A stretch of DNA of 64,000 bases from Physcomitrium patens (lineage: Eukaryota; Streptophyta; Bryopsida; Funariales; Funariaceae), in NCBI RefSeq assembly GCF_000002425.4, contig NC_037262.1, forward strand, positions 2,362,080 through 2,426,079. Direction: 5' to 3'. The translations under genes and the position numbers were made by a program. The number at the start of each line of letters is the position of its first letter. Position 1 is the first letter of the stretch. The notes beneath the pieces were generated by a model that was not told the DNA's origin, ran no database searches, and worked only from the letters and a program-made list of their open reading frames with translations. Below are positions 48,581 through 61,293 of this stretch, in pieces.

Positions 48581-48883
48581 TCACAAGAGAGACCCCAAAA
48601 CTTAACACTTCCTCACAAAGTCAAAAATACAAGCTCCATCATCGCCTTCAACCACATGCTGGACACAGAAGAAATAAACCGATTACTGGACATAGACTAC
48701 GTCATATACCAGGCGACTTCCAGGTACACACAAACCAAGTGGAGTAAACTAATCACCAAACCCTACACTACAAAGAAGCATAAACAACTACTCATTAACC
48801 AAATCAAGCCATTCATCACAAGTCCGTCAAACAGACCTCCTATTACGGCACGAAGACAAAAAACCATAAGACCTCAGTACTGA
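48521..48883 (+). other. Unidentified 120-codon open frame
   Basis: A frame open from about 48521 to a TAA at 48881-48883 is rich in Lys, Thr, Ile and Asn, with an internal Met at 48656 (MLDTEEINRLLDIDYVIYQ). Near its start it contains GDFN, the metal-binding motif of LINE endonucleases, but nothing else supports that family. It may be a transposon fragment, a relic or chance, and it conflicts with the minus-strand exon idea in the same place. Confidence 0.2.
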
Positions 48884-49746
48884 TTTGAAAGGGAGGGGGT
48901 AGCCCGCAGGTCGCATCACGGCTCTTTGATTACAGAGCTTGCTTAGCGGGCAGGCGTCATTGTGCACAACCACGCGAGCCCCTGTTTCTACCCCGAGCGG
49001 CACACGATCCATACAGCCCAAGCAACCAAGCGCACAGACCGAAAACAATCGGAGTGACGGCAACGAGGGCGAGATCCGAGGCCTGAAGTAGAGCAGAAGC
49101 CCGCTCGTGAGCACTCAGATAAGATCAAGTAGTGTTTTAGGGTTAAGGCCTCACTCACTCGGTTATATAGAACGATGAAGGCCTCACCCCCGTTTGGATG
49201 AATTCTCGTTTTACCTGTTCGTCGAGCTGTGTGTGAACTTATGTATAGAGCTTTGCAATTGCTTTTTGATTAATGGTTGAGTTTGTTGTCAAATGTATAT
49301 ATATAAGAAAATAAATAACTGAAAAGCATGTTGTAAAAAAAAAATTGAATTTTTTCTTTTGAAATTATTTTGGCACACAATATATTATAGAATAAAAATC
49401 ATAATAATAAAATTATTACTGTAAAGAATAATAAAGCAATTTCCAATAAGCCATTTCATACAATGTACACAAATAAAGTTCAATTGCCTTTTAAAAAAAT
49501 TATTCTTGTTCAATATTTAAACAGATTTTAATATATTCAGGAAGACTGCTATAAGAGAGACCAAGCAAGAAAAATGTTGTTCTATATTAATATTTAAGTA
49601 TAAAAATACATGGCTTTATATTTTTAAATAATAGAATCAAATGAAAGGTATGGAATTGAATATGTAATTAGTTGTATTTTTATAGTGTCTCAAAATTTAT
49701 AATTAGGCAACATAAAATAAAATAATATCAACAAAATTAGATGGAT

Positions 49747-49748
<2 letters not shown>

Positions 49749-49787
<39 letters not shown>
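49749..49787. repeat. (TA)n microsatellite
   Basis: About 39 bases of TA repeat in the second AT-rich desert. A shorter one lies near 50612-50631. Confidence 0.9.
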
Positions 49788-49790
<3 letters not shown>

Positions 49791-51524
49791 TCAAGAATAT
49801 GATAGAAAAAATAATCAAAAATAAGATATATGTTATCAAAGTGAGTTTTTAAATATTTGATAGTTATTATAAGAAATTATAAATATTCTTGTAATTTTTA
49901 TTTTAGGCATATTAGATTTTTATTTGTAAAGTTAGAATAAAAAATACATTATGCATGTTATATGTTAAAAGTTTTGACCTCATATCATATTGATTGTTTG
50001 TTTTCTTTTCTAAGAAAGTAAAAAAAGAGTAAATATTCACTCAAAGATAGTTATAATATTGACCGTACAGTTTCAAAAAATAGTTTTAAGTCCATTTGTA
50101 AAATAAAATAAAAAACATACGAATATCTGTTATGGAAATTTATTTTCTACTACTAAGATTTTAATCATTCATATGTTAAGTATAAATTTGTCTAATTAAA
50201 ATAAATATGTTTAACAAGACTTTAGGTGGTGTTTTCTTTTTAAATTTAAGATTTAAAACATGGGCATATTTTTTGGTTCCTTTTTTTTTTAATTAAATCT
50301 GATAAACCATTTTATTTTTAATTTGTTTTTAATATTCGGTCATGAATCTAAATAAAATATATTGTATTTAGGTAGAACAACATCTAAACTTATTGTCCAT
50401 AATTGCATGTTATTTTTAGATTATCATCTATAGCATTTTCTTTATTTGTTGTTTTTTTCAGCTTAGATAACAACATAATAGAAAAATACTCTTTTTTATA
50501 TATTTATTCCAAAATTCTTTAAATATAGGATATAGTAGATACTGTAAAATATATGATTGGAAAAAATAACAACATAAATATGGTTTTATTTCTAAATATA
50601 AGCACCAATGAATATATATATATATATATATACATACATTCTTAGTGCTTAATATTTGTGCTTGCTTAACCATTTTGAGTCTCAGTATCTATACTTAATT
50701 CATCACCTTCATCATTCTTGCACTTCAAAAACAAGTAAGTATAATATTAAAAAAAAGTCAATTGGATCTACCAAATTCTTTATTTAAATAAATGATTATT
50801 ACAAACACTTATCTTTTGTAGATACAAGTCTATGGATGCTTTTTCTAACATTACATATAAGGTTTAACAAATAAACTTCTTAATTAAACCTAAATATATA
50901 TATAAAAAAAAAAACTAGTACATTATTATCCATTGTACATTAAGTATACATGAGAGGTTTTTATTTTTTATTCAAATTTTTTAATTTAAATTAGTACACA
51001 AGCAACATGTAAACAAAAAAATACTTTTTTATATTAAATTTATTTATTTTTAGATTAAAATTAAATACCAAAAATAGTCTATCATATAACAAGAAAAGTA
51101 CTCAATATCCCATTCTTGAATTTGGATGGTGGTAGTGGCTACAATTAACTAATTTCCCTCATTATTTAATCATGAACTGATTTATTTTTAAAACATTGCA
51201 ATTTCATGTAGGTTACTCTTATCTTTAGATAGTCTCTTCTTATTTTTTTTTTTTTTTGTTAAATTCTCATTACCCTTGAATTATAGCAAAGCCACTTTAA
51301 ATTGGTTTATGACATAATTATTGCATTAAGAATAAGTGTGGTTTTTTTAATTAAAAAATCATATGTGAAACAAGATTAAATCATCTTATAAATTCTATGT
51401 AATTTGGAAATATCAATATTTAGTTTTTATCTAGAAATTTATAATTATTTTTTTTTTTTCAAAGAAAATTACTTATATTTTTCTGAACACTTGAACCACA
51501 AGCATTATAGTTTATGAAAGGCTT

Positions 51525-51528
<4 letters not shown>

Positions 51529-51564
<36 letters not shown>
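51529..51564. repeat. (TA)n microsatellite
   Basis: About 36 bases of TA repeat. Confidence 0.9.
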
Positions 51565-51566
<2 letters not shown>

Positions 51567-53179
51567 TAGAAGCAAATGTATAACAAGATAAAAATAAGGT
51601 AATCTTTATCCTTCTTAATTTGTTTAATATGTATAAAACTTGATTCAAGCGTCTTTAATTTCTTTGTATTTGACAATTTTTACTATGGTTTTTATTTTTT
51701 TTTATTTTTTTTTATTGATACATAAATATAATTTACCTTTACAAGTTTTTTTTATATTTATACACTTGAATTATTTTTTTTAATAACAAAAAATAGAGAT
51801 AAATACTATTGATTGTCTTGGCCTTGATGTTTATGTTCTTCATAAGATTTTAATGTATTTACAAGTAAAATTAGGGTAGAACTTTTAAAAAAAAAAAATA
51901 AGTAGAAGTTTATATATTAATACCAAGTTGATATAGATTACATTAAAAATGGTAATAGTCTAAAAAAATACATTATTTAAACTAAATCATGATATTTAAA
52001 ATTTTTCCTATCACCTTAAACTTTCTATATAAATAATTAAATTATTATTTTTTTTTACATATAAATAAGAATATCCAAAGCTCTACAAGCATGTAAATAT
52101 ATATTTTTTCTGAGATTCCAATTATATATTAGAATTGCAAGAATCTCAGAATTTTAATACAATAAAAAAAATTCCAAGTAGATCATGATTATGTAAATAG
52201 ATATATTCATTGCAATAATTAAAAATAAAATAAAATCGAGCAAACGATTGTAGCATTGTTTAAGGACTTAGTGTATATACAAAAAAAATATAGTTAATTA
52301 GCTTGTTTTTAAGTACAAAACTATTGAAACTAAGCTAGTTCAATATTTATTTCATTGTCAAAGTTTGCAAAGCTATCTAAAAAAATGTCTTGATTTTATG
52401 ATAATTCACAATATGATTAATTCAAGCATGATTTGCTAAATTAATGCAATGCTGTGTGGTCTTGACATTCACAACATTGTTGATGTCTTTAAATTTGTAA
52501 CTTGTAACATTACATTTAAAAAATTGAATATGTTTTTAAAAATGATAATGACACACTCTTTTGTGATCTTATTGTGTGCATTGTCAAACCAACAAAACAT
52601 CTTGCTAATAATAACATCAATAAAAGTGTTGTCCACGTATACATAATATTATAGATCAAGAACTCCTAAAACGTAAGTTAATGCTGAAGTGATAAAACAA
52701 AGAAGCAATGTTGTTCAAAAAAAAAAAGAAAAAAAGAAAATTAGAAAAAACTATCCTTTTTAAGAAACAATTAGTTTAAAGCATTTCTTCCAGTGTTTAG
52801 TATGCTACAACTCCATGTGTTTTTGGTATATGTTGGGACAAAATGGCTTCTTAAAATACATCACATGGGAGGTGTAATTGTATTTCCTACCAATGTTCTC
52901 ATTATAACCAAAATGAAAGGCATGGCATCACAACTATCATCATTGTAGCATTGCAATTGCACACTTTCACAGCAAATTAAATTTTTTTTTCTTGATTACG
53001 AGGGATAGAATGTGTTTAAGTCATTGAAATAAGAATACTTGATCAAAGCAAAATACAAGACCTTCTGCAAGTTAGGAAGTCTCTATGGATTCTACAAGGC
53101 TTTAAATGTGACACCACACAAAAATCAAGTGTGACTTAATGCGATACTTGGGTCCAAATTGCCTTGTTTAAAGTGACCT

Positions 53180-54300
53180 AACATGGGTGACCAAATTAAA
53201 TGGGCATGCTGGTTTTATTTTGAGCATACCAGAATACTTCATTTGGATGGAACACTGATTCCGCACTTTTATACTCCAAGTGTGCATGTGGGCACTGTGC
53301 AGTTAACACTTCATTGTGATGAACGCTCATTCCACACATTCACACTCCATCGGCGACTACTCGGGGAGAGCGGTGCATGAATGAGAGATTGTGGTGAGAG
53401 GGGGCAACTTCCGATGCATCAGCTGAAGAAATGGCGAGAGCACTGGCAGAAGGTGCCCAGGTGGTGCGGCCACGGCGGCACAGCAGCCATCACACATGGC
53501 CTCGCACACACGCCCCGCACGCATTATTCGCCCCACCCAGCTCGACTCCCAAGCTGCAGTGCATGTGCCCGAGCTCCCCCTCCGATTCCCCCACTTCGTG
53601 TTCCTTCCTCCGCTGACGTGATTTGTTGCTCGGTGCTTCGGAGGAATGTGTGCATTTCACTTTGCAGCACCCCTTTCTTTTTGTTTTCAACTGGATACTG
53701 TCTCGAGGTTTTCATTATTTCCTCGTACTTATCATTCGCACTATTCCATGTCGTTTCATGTGATATTTGCACGTGCGTTAGGTGGTGTGAAGTGGGTTTC
53801 GGAGCGGGTGCGGAGTGCGGAGTGTGGGTGTCTAAGTTGGACGTATAGTTAGTCCGATTGGTGTTCATGCAATGTCGAAGAACTCCAATCTTGTGCAGGA
53901 ATTGGACATTCTAGGATGGACCAGATTTCAGCTTCAGTGTGTTAGTTCGCGGGTTTGATAGGAACTTGCGTTCAATTATCAGCAAATTTGCTGGACCAGG
54001 TCAAGACGATTAGTGTTAGCGTTTGCTCGTAATTCAAACTATCTGCTTAAAAATTCTAACTTGAGTGGTTAATTTGGCTGAAGCATTAACGGGGGTTCAA
54101 TGTGACTTTTGGATTTAGAAAGTTTTCGAAGCGTCGTGTTGATGCTTTCGTCGGACTAGTTGCTCTGTCGAAGTTAAAAGAGCAGTATGAGTTAGTAACC
54201 GAAATTGGAATCAGTCACAATTCGTTTTTGGCAAGTCTTCGTAGGGCGCAATCGGATGCAACACGCTTGCTAGTGATTTGAATGTTGATTTCTTGTGAAG
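53180..54300 (+). promoter_or_regulatory. Promoter and 5' leader region of the ENOD93 gene
   Basis: Composition shifts from AT-rich to GC-balanced at about 53180. The stretch 53400-53640 is C-rich on the plus strand and resembles a CT-rich plant leader. Open frames of up to 155 codons on plus and 114 on minus overlap and have no domain, so they are probably spurious. The first coding ATG that fits the protein family is at 54301. A leader intron is possible but was not resolved. Confidence 0.4.
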
Positions 54301-55499
54301 ATGGCAGGTGATCTGAAGGGATGGTGGAGACAGGAGAGAGCGGAATTTGCTTTGCAAGAGCGTGAGTCAACTACTGCATCTTTTTTTATCCCCTCTCCTG
54401 TTGAAGGCAAGGACACCAAGGACCGGGAAGCTGTGAAACTGATTGCCGAAGAAAAGCGTGCGAGGGCGAAGGCTTGTACTGATGGTATGCTGTATTCATT
54501 GTTTTGAATAATAGTTGGGATATCAGGTATCCTTCTCAGATTTGAATATTGGCTGCACGATGTTGTTCGCTGGGATTCAAGTAACCCATAGCATGCCCAC
54601 ACCCGTGTGCGCTACCGTTTGTGGAGTAGAAATCACGTTAATTTATGAGTGGAGTTTCTGATGCGTCCCACTGCGTTTAGCTATCCAGAACCAACTGATA
54701 ACGCATCGAATACCCTGGTACTGAAAGATTGAGTTCAGTAGTGAAGTTTTGATTGACTTTGTGTAGAGGGTATGAAGGAGGGTTTGAAGGCGGCTTTTGT
54801 TGCATGTCTTGCCACTGCCATTCCAACGGTAATCTCTCCCTGACTCTACATTTCTTCATTGGGGCGTGTTAGGTTACTGGAGTTTAGTTAAGAGATCCTG
54901 GATGTCTAGCTTCTACATCAAATGAGAGCGTTGCTTTTTCCGCTTTTCCTTCAACTTGGAAAGAATGGCTGTGAGATGCAGCGTTGTAGCCTTCAATGTT
55001 AAATAAGTTTGGTGGAAGGATGGAAAGGTTTCGGAGTCGCACTAACGTGTGATGTTTCCATGCATCATGAAACCAGCTTACGGCTGTTCGGATGGTTCCA
55101 TGGGTCAAGGCGAATGTCAACTACACGGGACAAGCCCTGATCATCTCCGGAGGTGAGGGATTCATCCGGTGTTTATGAGGCTCTAGAGAGTAGCTTAATG
55201 TTCCGGATTATGACTTGGATGCTGGCCTATGCCATTAAATTTCTTATTTTATGTTGTATCTTATGTTATTTTAATTTTTAATCCCACCAAAATGTTGAAT
55301 AATTGCGTGTATCATGGTGATATGCATATATATATATATATATATATATATGGGTGTGAATGAGTACCTCATGTCTTCCTGTGTGGCGTGTGCAGCCACT
55401 ATAGCAACTTACTTTGTTGTGGCAGAGCAAACTATCCTCGAATGCTCTCGCAAGCAAAACGCAACTAATCTTGAGAAGAGCCGGGCTGGATTATCATAG
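54301..55499 (+). CDS. ENOD93: Early nodulin 93 (ENOD93)-like protein
   Basis: Four exons, 54301-54484, 54767-54828, 55077-55152 and 55396-55499, are joined in phase by GT-AG introns and give 141 residues. Residues 1-61 form a charged, soluble N-terminus (MAGDLKGWWRQERAE). Family hallmarks follow: KACTDEGMKEGLKAAFVACL, AIPTLTAVRMVPWVKANVNY, GQALIISGATIATYFVVAE and TILECSR. These form two hydrophobic segments (about 66-90 and 99-117). Despite the nodule-based name, ENOD93 proteins occur across land plants. Recent plant work links them to mitochondria and cytochrome c oxidase, related in fold to the HIG/Rcf proteins; that is recalled knowledge. The copy looks intact. The N-terminal extension is longer than I would expect for some angiosperm members. 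Confidence 0.9.
55325..55351. repeat. (TA)n microsatellite in ENOD93 intron 3
   Basis: About 27 bases of TA repeat just upstream of the acceptor of the last ENOD93 intron. Confidence 0.9.
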
Positions 55500-56139
55500 A
55501 CAATCTGGTAACTACTTACTGTAGATCATTGATGTTGAGGTAGAGTATTAATAAGAAGAATATTAATAAGAAGAGCAAGTAAGCAGACCTTTACCTTCAA
55601 TTATAAACAACGGCAGGCTGTCAATGAGGACATTTGTCACGAATTCTGATGCTTTTAGTGAAGGTGCACATTTTCACTTAGCCGTAACCACATTTTCAAG
55701 GTTATTTGGTCATGTTTAGAATATGTGTATTCATGCTTTAATTTCAATAAATATTCAGAACAGATATGACTGCAACTGTGTTTCAGCTCTAATAGTTTCA
55801 CTGTTGGAGATCAATGGAGGTTTGCTAACTGTGCGTGACAGCTATCTTTATTCATTACAAAGAATCTGCGGCAAAGCCTCATAAAGTCTCATACTTTAAT
55901 CAGAAATTCTTAGATTCAAGAATATACATCCCTTCAACATATTACAGTTAGATACAAATAAGTCTGACCTATACAAGATTCCTTCTCAATCCCCAAAAAA
56001 CACGGCCCGAAAAGGAAAACTCATATGTGTTGCATTGAAGTAGACTACCACCATGGCAAGAGAATAATGAGTTCTTGTAGCATGGTGGGAAAGTCCGAGA
56101 ATGAGAGGAGAACTAAATGACTGGCGAGGTGTTGAAGAA
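55500..56139. other. Convergent 3' region between ENOD93 and the coiled-coil gene
   Basis: The two genes converge here. AATAAA at about 55748 (plus strand) is a plausible poly(A) signal for ENOD93. Two adjacent copies of a TATTAATAAGAAGA-type motif occur near 55545-55575. No coding sequence is supported. Confidence 0.45.
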
Positions 56140-58660
56140 TCATGAATCATTTTTGGTTCTGAAAGCACGTCGGAACCTGTCGCGCAAATGCTTGAAAGGA
56201 TGCCTGTCCTTTTCCATTGCTCGAACCAACGAGTTATCTCTGCTCTGACCTTCCACAATCTTGCTTCCATCGTGTATCTTCTCTTTCTTGGAGCTTTTCT
56301 CTTTTGTTCCGAACGGCTTCGGCTCCACAACGTCGCTTGGTCGTATTTCAGGTGCCTATAGACATCGCAGACCGTACACATCGCATAAGGAAATATCCTT
56401 CGACTGAGTGCCAAGGTTGTCGAAGGTTCTGCAAAAAGTCTAAGATAAATCCCAAACACGAAAACATTCTGTAAATGATTTCTTCATCGTTCACATTTAA
56501 ACTGCAAACTTTGGGGGGTGGCATAGCACGTGTAAAACGCCACCGTTGTTTCAAACACGATCAAAAGCACTACTCCAGGACGAAGAATTTCTGCTTGCTA
56601 ATTAACACAGCATAGTCTTAACGAACAATCTTGCGTTGGTGCTGCCACGTTCGGGTCGAGGCAAATAGCCTCGGCGCATATTCCTTCGAACAAGCAAATC
56701 CTGACACTTTAAACTGAACACAGTAAATTCCCTTCATTTTGTTCCGTTCCGTTCAAAGCAACACCTGCTTGATAGCTTAGTCACGTTTTCAAGTACTTGA
56801 TAGTTCTTATAGCTAAGGTATTGTAATCTGCGTAACGTGATTAATAACAACCAAATATGCACTCTGGTAGACATCTTACCTTAGCAGTTGCTTCGACATC
56901 CTCAGCTAATTTATACTCAGCTTCATTTTGTGTAGGCAATGAAGAAGACTTGGCCTCCTTTACAGATCCGCCTGGGGCGTTCTGAGGCTCCTCCACTCTG
57001 GATGTCGATTGTGAGACTGCAGATACATTTGCCGCACCACTCTTTTCGGCGTCATCCTCCTGTACAGATTCTGGCCTTGGAACTGCTGCCGAAGACCCCT
57101 TTGCAACTGCTTCCCTTGGTTCCTTAAGCGTGGATGGCAATCCCAGTTCCGAAGATTCAAGTGAGCTGGGAATATCTTCCTTATGTATAGGTTCTAACGA
57201 TGTGCCACTCGGTACAGCTACTGAAGAATCTTTCACAAGTGCTTCCTTAGATCCTTGCTGCGTAGATGCCAGATGTGAGGGATCGAAAGACGCAAGAGCA
57301 GTGTCACGCTTGTCACCATGATTTTCTTGTATAGAAGCTGGAAGTTCCAATTGCTCATGCTTCAATTTGGAATCAACTCCAGCCAATTTGGAATCGATAC
57401 ATGAAAGAGTCCTCTCAATACTTTCCATGTGCTGAACAAACATACATTAAAGGTCATGAATATCAGAAACGGAATCACCCTAACTTGTCATTTATAATCC
57501 TCACAAAACTGCCAGTAACCTTCAACATTACAAGGGTGTAGAAAGACTCTGATTTACCTCAGTTAAACGAGCCTCGAGAAAAGAAACTCGCTCAACCAAT
57601 GTGCCCTTTGACTCCGTTTCTCGCAGCAGGGACCGCGCAGTGCGAAGCCTCTCTCGGGTTCGAGGAGTAACCAGCTGCGAATTTGGTGACAAGTTGTGTT
57701 CCGTCGAAATTGTCTTAGGATTGTACTTCTCTTCCAACATAGACATCTGAATAGCAAACACACAGAAATTTGAGTAACGACATTCTTCAAACGGCTTCCA
57801 ACACAACTCTCAATCGCCATGATTTGAATCCAAAGGAATTTTCGAACTCGATTGAGATTGGCTTGGTTCGTAATCTTCAGAATTTGAGAAGAAGTGATAT
57901 CGACTGCAATGAGGCACAACCTGCAGCTCAAGGTGTTCAATACGATTTAGGATTGGTGTTCCGCGGGGGGTAAGAAGCCGTGTCCAGCGGGAGGAAGTGG
58001 GAGAGTAAACATTCAGTTTATCTCCTCCTTGTGGTGTTTGAGGAGAACTCGGCGAGCTAACATTTTGCAGACCTTCCTGCACTGCTACGTCCTTTTCCTC
58101 TGGCTTTGAATCAAAACCTCCCACTAAATTTGCCATTATGACCTGGTTGCAAGATACACGTTTCACTACTTCAGAAATAGATACTTCCATAACACCATTC
58201 TTGGAAAGCAAAGCCAAGATGCTTCCTGCAACATCAGAAGTCACACACTTTTGTGGGTTGAACATACCGTTGGTGCTTGGGCCACCCTTCCAACGACTGT
58301 TGCTACGGGCTGCAATGTATCCACCACCAAGTCACCGATCGACTCCAACCCTTTTCCGACGAGGGTTTCTGGTTGACCACCTTCTTCTTTCGGCTTAGAA
58401 TCTTCCTTGACAGGCATTTCTGGCGCACCACCACCTGATTGAGGTGCATCAGATATAACTGCTTCACCACCTCCTGTCTCGCCTGTAAAACTCTTCTGTA
58501 CGAACTGGTCTTGCTTGCTTTCTCCTCCACTCTCCAACACTGTGTCATCCTGACTTGACCCCGGGGAAGCCTCATTGACAAATTCCAACGACTCACCAGG
58601 TGGGACCTTGTGGACATACGCCATGGTGCCAACGAACGCTAGACCGCCTGCAAGGAACAT
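56140..58660 (-). CDS. Unidentified membrane-anchored, low-complexity/coiled-coil protein
   Basis: Five exons on minus, 58268-58660, 57921-58142, 57558-57746, 56880-57431 and 56140-56355, join with canonical GT-AG sites, and every intron is phase 0. From Met 58660 the product is 523 residues. The N-terminus (MFLAGGLAFVGTMAYVHKV) is a likely transmembrane anchor. An acidic, Ser/Glu/Gly-rich stretch follows, then LTPRGTPILNRIEHLELQ and a coiled-coil part (TPRTRERLRTARSLLRETES, VERVSFLEARLTE, ERTLSCIDSKLAGVDSKLK). After that comes a long Ser/Glu/Ala-rich region and a basic end, KHLRDRFRRAFRTK. I do not recognise the family. A short upstream exon may exist because an acceptor-like CTTGCAG lies right after the proposed start, so the N-terminus is provisional. 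It could be a plastid or mitochondrial envelope tether, but this is speculation. Confidence 0.7.
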
Positions 58661-60240
58661 TAATTCACCTCAATACTGCCAGTTCTCACTCCGATTCCTC
58701 TGGACACTAGAGTCTCAGCCCGAGTAAGACAACTGTCCAAGAACAGGAACCTATACATGCTCTTCACAACCTCAAACATCAAATCCTTATCTGCCATCGC
58801 AATGCCCCTCATCTGAACAACTACAATCATCACAACTCCACTGGGTCAATAAACAAGCACAACTCATCTCATCAAATCCAACCGAATCCACGTATTCCGC
58901 AGCAAAGCACTTGTGCATCACACATCCTCCCTCATCGTATCTCCATGAACCAGCCACCCCCGCAAATTGTGCACAAACATCCACACATACCTCCCGAATT
59001 TCGCTGATTCCACCCGGTACAAGTAAGCTACAGTGCATGAACTAACTCCCCCCCTTTATCAAGATATTCATGGTGGCACCGCAAAGGATCAGCTACCTGA
59101 AACCCAATTGAGCTTAACCCCTTCACGAGCAGTGGTTGCGATTAAATTAAGAAACTAGTGACGATTCCCATGCTCATGTTTGTCGCTACGCACTGCCCAA
59201 CCACACTCCCCACTCTGAATGGTCTCGCAGTCGTAGATCTTCATGACTTATTTAGTGGGTATATAGGATAAAAGGTAACTGGGTCCGACGCCTAGAGTGG
59301 AATCGGACACGACCCTGAAGCAGTGGCTATGAAGCGAGAGGTGGCAACAATTGGCTCGACGCCGGAGGAACCGAGGCCCGCGAGCAACGCGACTACGGCA
59401 CTAGTTTGGTGAGGAAGGCGGTCTCGTACTGCCAGTCTTCATGGAAAGTGTCTCACTTATAGGGGTGAGACGAGTCAACGACTGACACCTGGCGAAACCA
59501 GATCCTCATTACGCTGACATGGACTCCAGCTCCTCTCACCTTTCCCTGCTGACGAGGAGTCGGCTAGAGCAGTACCATTAAATGGATCCGTGAAGGTAAC
59601 TCACACGTGTACTCAAGCATGATTAGTATCTGTTTAGTTCATGTTTACTTTACATGTAATAATATATTGTTACGTTGAAAGTGGAAAGTACCATAATATG
59701 GGGATATGTTTTACCATGTAAGCAACTGTTTTGCGTATTCAGGTGAACTATTCAGACAAACAGTTATTGATGGCATCATGTTAAAATTTACTCCACATCA
59801 GAGTTTCCCAATTCTTACAAAGAATGAATTCCCTTTCTCACCTGAACAAATATAATAGAACGTGCAAATCTAAATGTACTCTTACTTAAAGAGATAATTT
59901 AAAGACAAATTTTCTTGTTATCTCCATTACTCACAACTCTTTGAATGAATTACAGCATCCACCATTAGTTTAACCACCATCATCGATTTGTGATCACAAA
60001 TGTCGGACTAACCATGAAACAATCGCAAAACATCATGTGGACCCAAAGCTAGTTGTAGATAATGGTTAGGATAATGTTAACGGTAGATACACTGCAGAAA
60101 TATCTCCATGAGCTCTAGATAGGAAAGCGACGGTACAAAAATGTTCCAAGAGAGCCGACAGTTTCGTTCGTCACCATCGCCGTCGCCGTCGCCGTTGAGT
60201 TTAAGGAGATCCTCAGTGTTCGTAGTGCAGCCACGCAGCT
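58661..60240. other. Upstream flank of the coiled-coil gene and spacer
   Basis: 58661-59100 contains a minus-strand frame and donor-like sites (GTATGT near 58984-58989) that could be a first exon with leader intron of the coiled-coil gene; no coding exon joined it in phase. A TATATA-like motif at about 59258-59265 could be a promoter element. The rest, 59280-60240, shows nothing recognisable. Confidence 0.4.
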
Positions 60241-60765
60241 ATGGCGTCCGCTTTTGCTGCCTCAGCTGCCGTGACGCCGGCGGCGTTTGCCGAGTCTTCG
60301 TCCTCCGTGAAGGCTTCCTCCGGTCTCAAGAGCCTCATCTTTTTCTCCCGTAAGTCGTAGAGCTGGAGCAGCTCCATTCCGAACGGCAGCTGCGTGCAAT
60401 GCATGCAGGTGTAAAGCCCCATCGATAATGTAAAGTTCGAGATGCTCTCGTACTTGCCGGCTCTGTCCGAGGACGACATTGCCAAGCAGGTGGAGTGCAA
60501 GATCCGGTAGAAGCTGATCCCCTGCCTGGAATTCGATCCCGTAGGCACCGTCTCCCGAACCCTTAACTCCAATCTCGGGTAATACGATGGCGTTACGACA
60601 ATGTGGAAGTTGCCCATGTTCGGATGCAACGACACGTCGCAAGTGTTGAAGGAGATCCAGGAGTGCACGAGCGCGTTCCCTCAGTGCTACGTGCGAGTGC
60701 TGGGCTTCGGCAACTTGAAGCAGGTGCTGATCGCGGAATTCTTGGTGGGAATCCCCTCGGTCTGA
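60241..60765 (+). pseudogene. rbcS: RuBisCO small subunit (rbcS) pseudogene, intronless
   Basis: One reading frame carries a chloroplast transit peptide (MASAFAASAAVTPAAFAESS), the processing-site region VQCMQV, and the mature body: [53 protein letters not shown] and [13 protein letters not shown]. No frameshift is needed across 525 bases. Four in-frame stops interrupt it: after SRKS, after MQV (where functional proteins have Trp), after KIR and before YDG. No intron is present at the usual plant position near the start of the mature protein. Lack of introns suggests a retroposed (processed) copy, though no poly(A) tail or target duplication was confirmed. A living copy would assemble with RbcL in the chloroplast and fix CO2. 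Confidence 0.92.
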
Positions 60766-61293
60766 AGCCTTTGTTGACATGATTCCTGGCCCTTGGACAG
60801 TGACATGCCATGAGAAGTAAAAATGCGAGAAGAATGGGTCCGATTAGTGGCATGGCTTCAGTCCGAAATTTGCTGTAACCGAATAAGGGCATCCTGCCAT
60901 TTGGTTTCCCACTCAATATGTCCTGTCCCGCTTAATCATGGGCTGCGATGTGGGATACGCGTACATTGTTGGGAATATCATTCGATGTGAACATGTTTTC
61001 CACGTGGGAAGTTGTGCATTGTACACGTCAACGCGGACAACAATTTGGCCTATGTCCCTTCACGGAGATGCTGTAACGGCGCATCCGTAATCGACGGAAT
61101 TACACGAATGGTTGTCTCTCACGACTATGATCTACTGGGTAGCATGATCCTGTAGTGACAAACTCATATCATTTCCCTCCTGTTACCTCGCTATGACTTG
61201 TGTCATAATCACAGAATTAGGCGTGAAAATCTTTAACCCAGATCCAGATTCGTTCGATGTTGGGGACTTGTGGGTAGTTTTCGTGTAGGATCG
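60766..61293. other. Spacer upstream of the aldo/keto reductase gene
   Basis: Composition is balanced, with no recognisable coding sequence. It probably includes the promoter and leader of the reductase gene. Confidence 0.4.

Larger units (their letters stand above)
48884..53179. other. 4-kb AT-rich desert with no supported gene
   Basis: 48884-49140 is GC-balanced with one unremarkable minus-strand frame. From 49200 the DNA is very AT-rich with TA microsatellites and T/A runs and only short frames. No transposon domain could be read. Confidence 0.6.

Noticed and set aside
53381-53848. A 155-codon plus-strand frame before ENOD93
   Set aside because: His/Cys/Pro-rich translation of a C-rich leader, opposed by a 114-codon minus frame, with no domain.
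60213-60780. Minus-strand frames of 151 and 172 codons
   Set aside because: They are antisense to the rbcS pseudogene, whose plus-strand reading is unmistakable.
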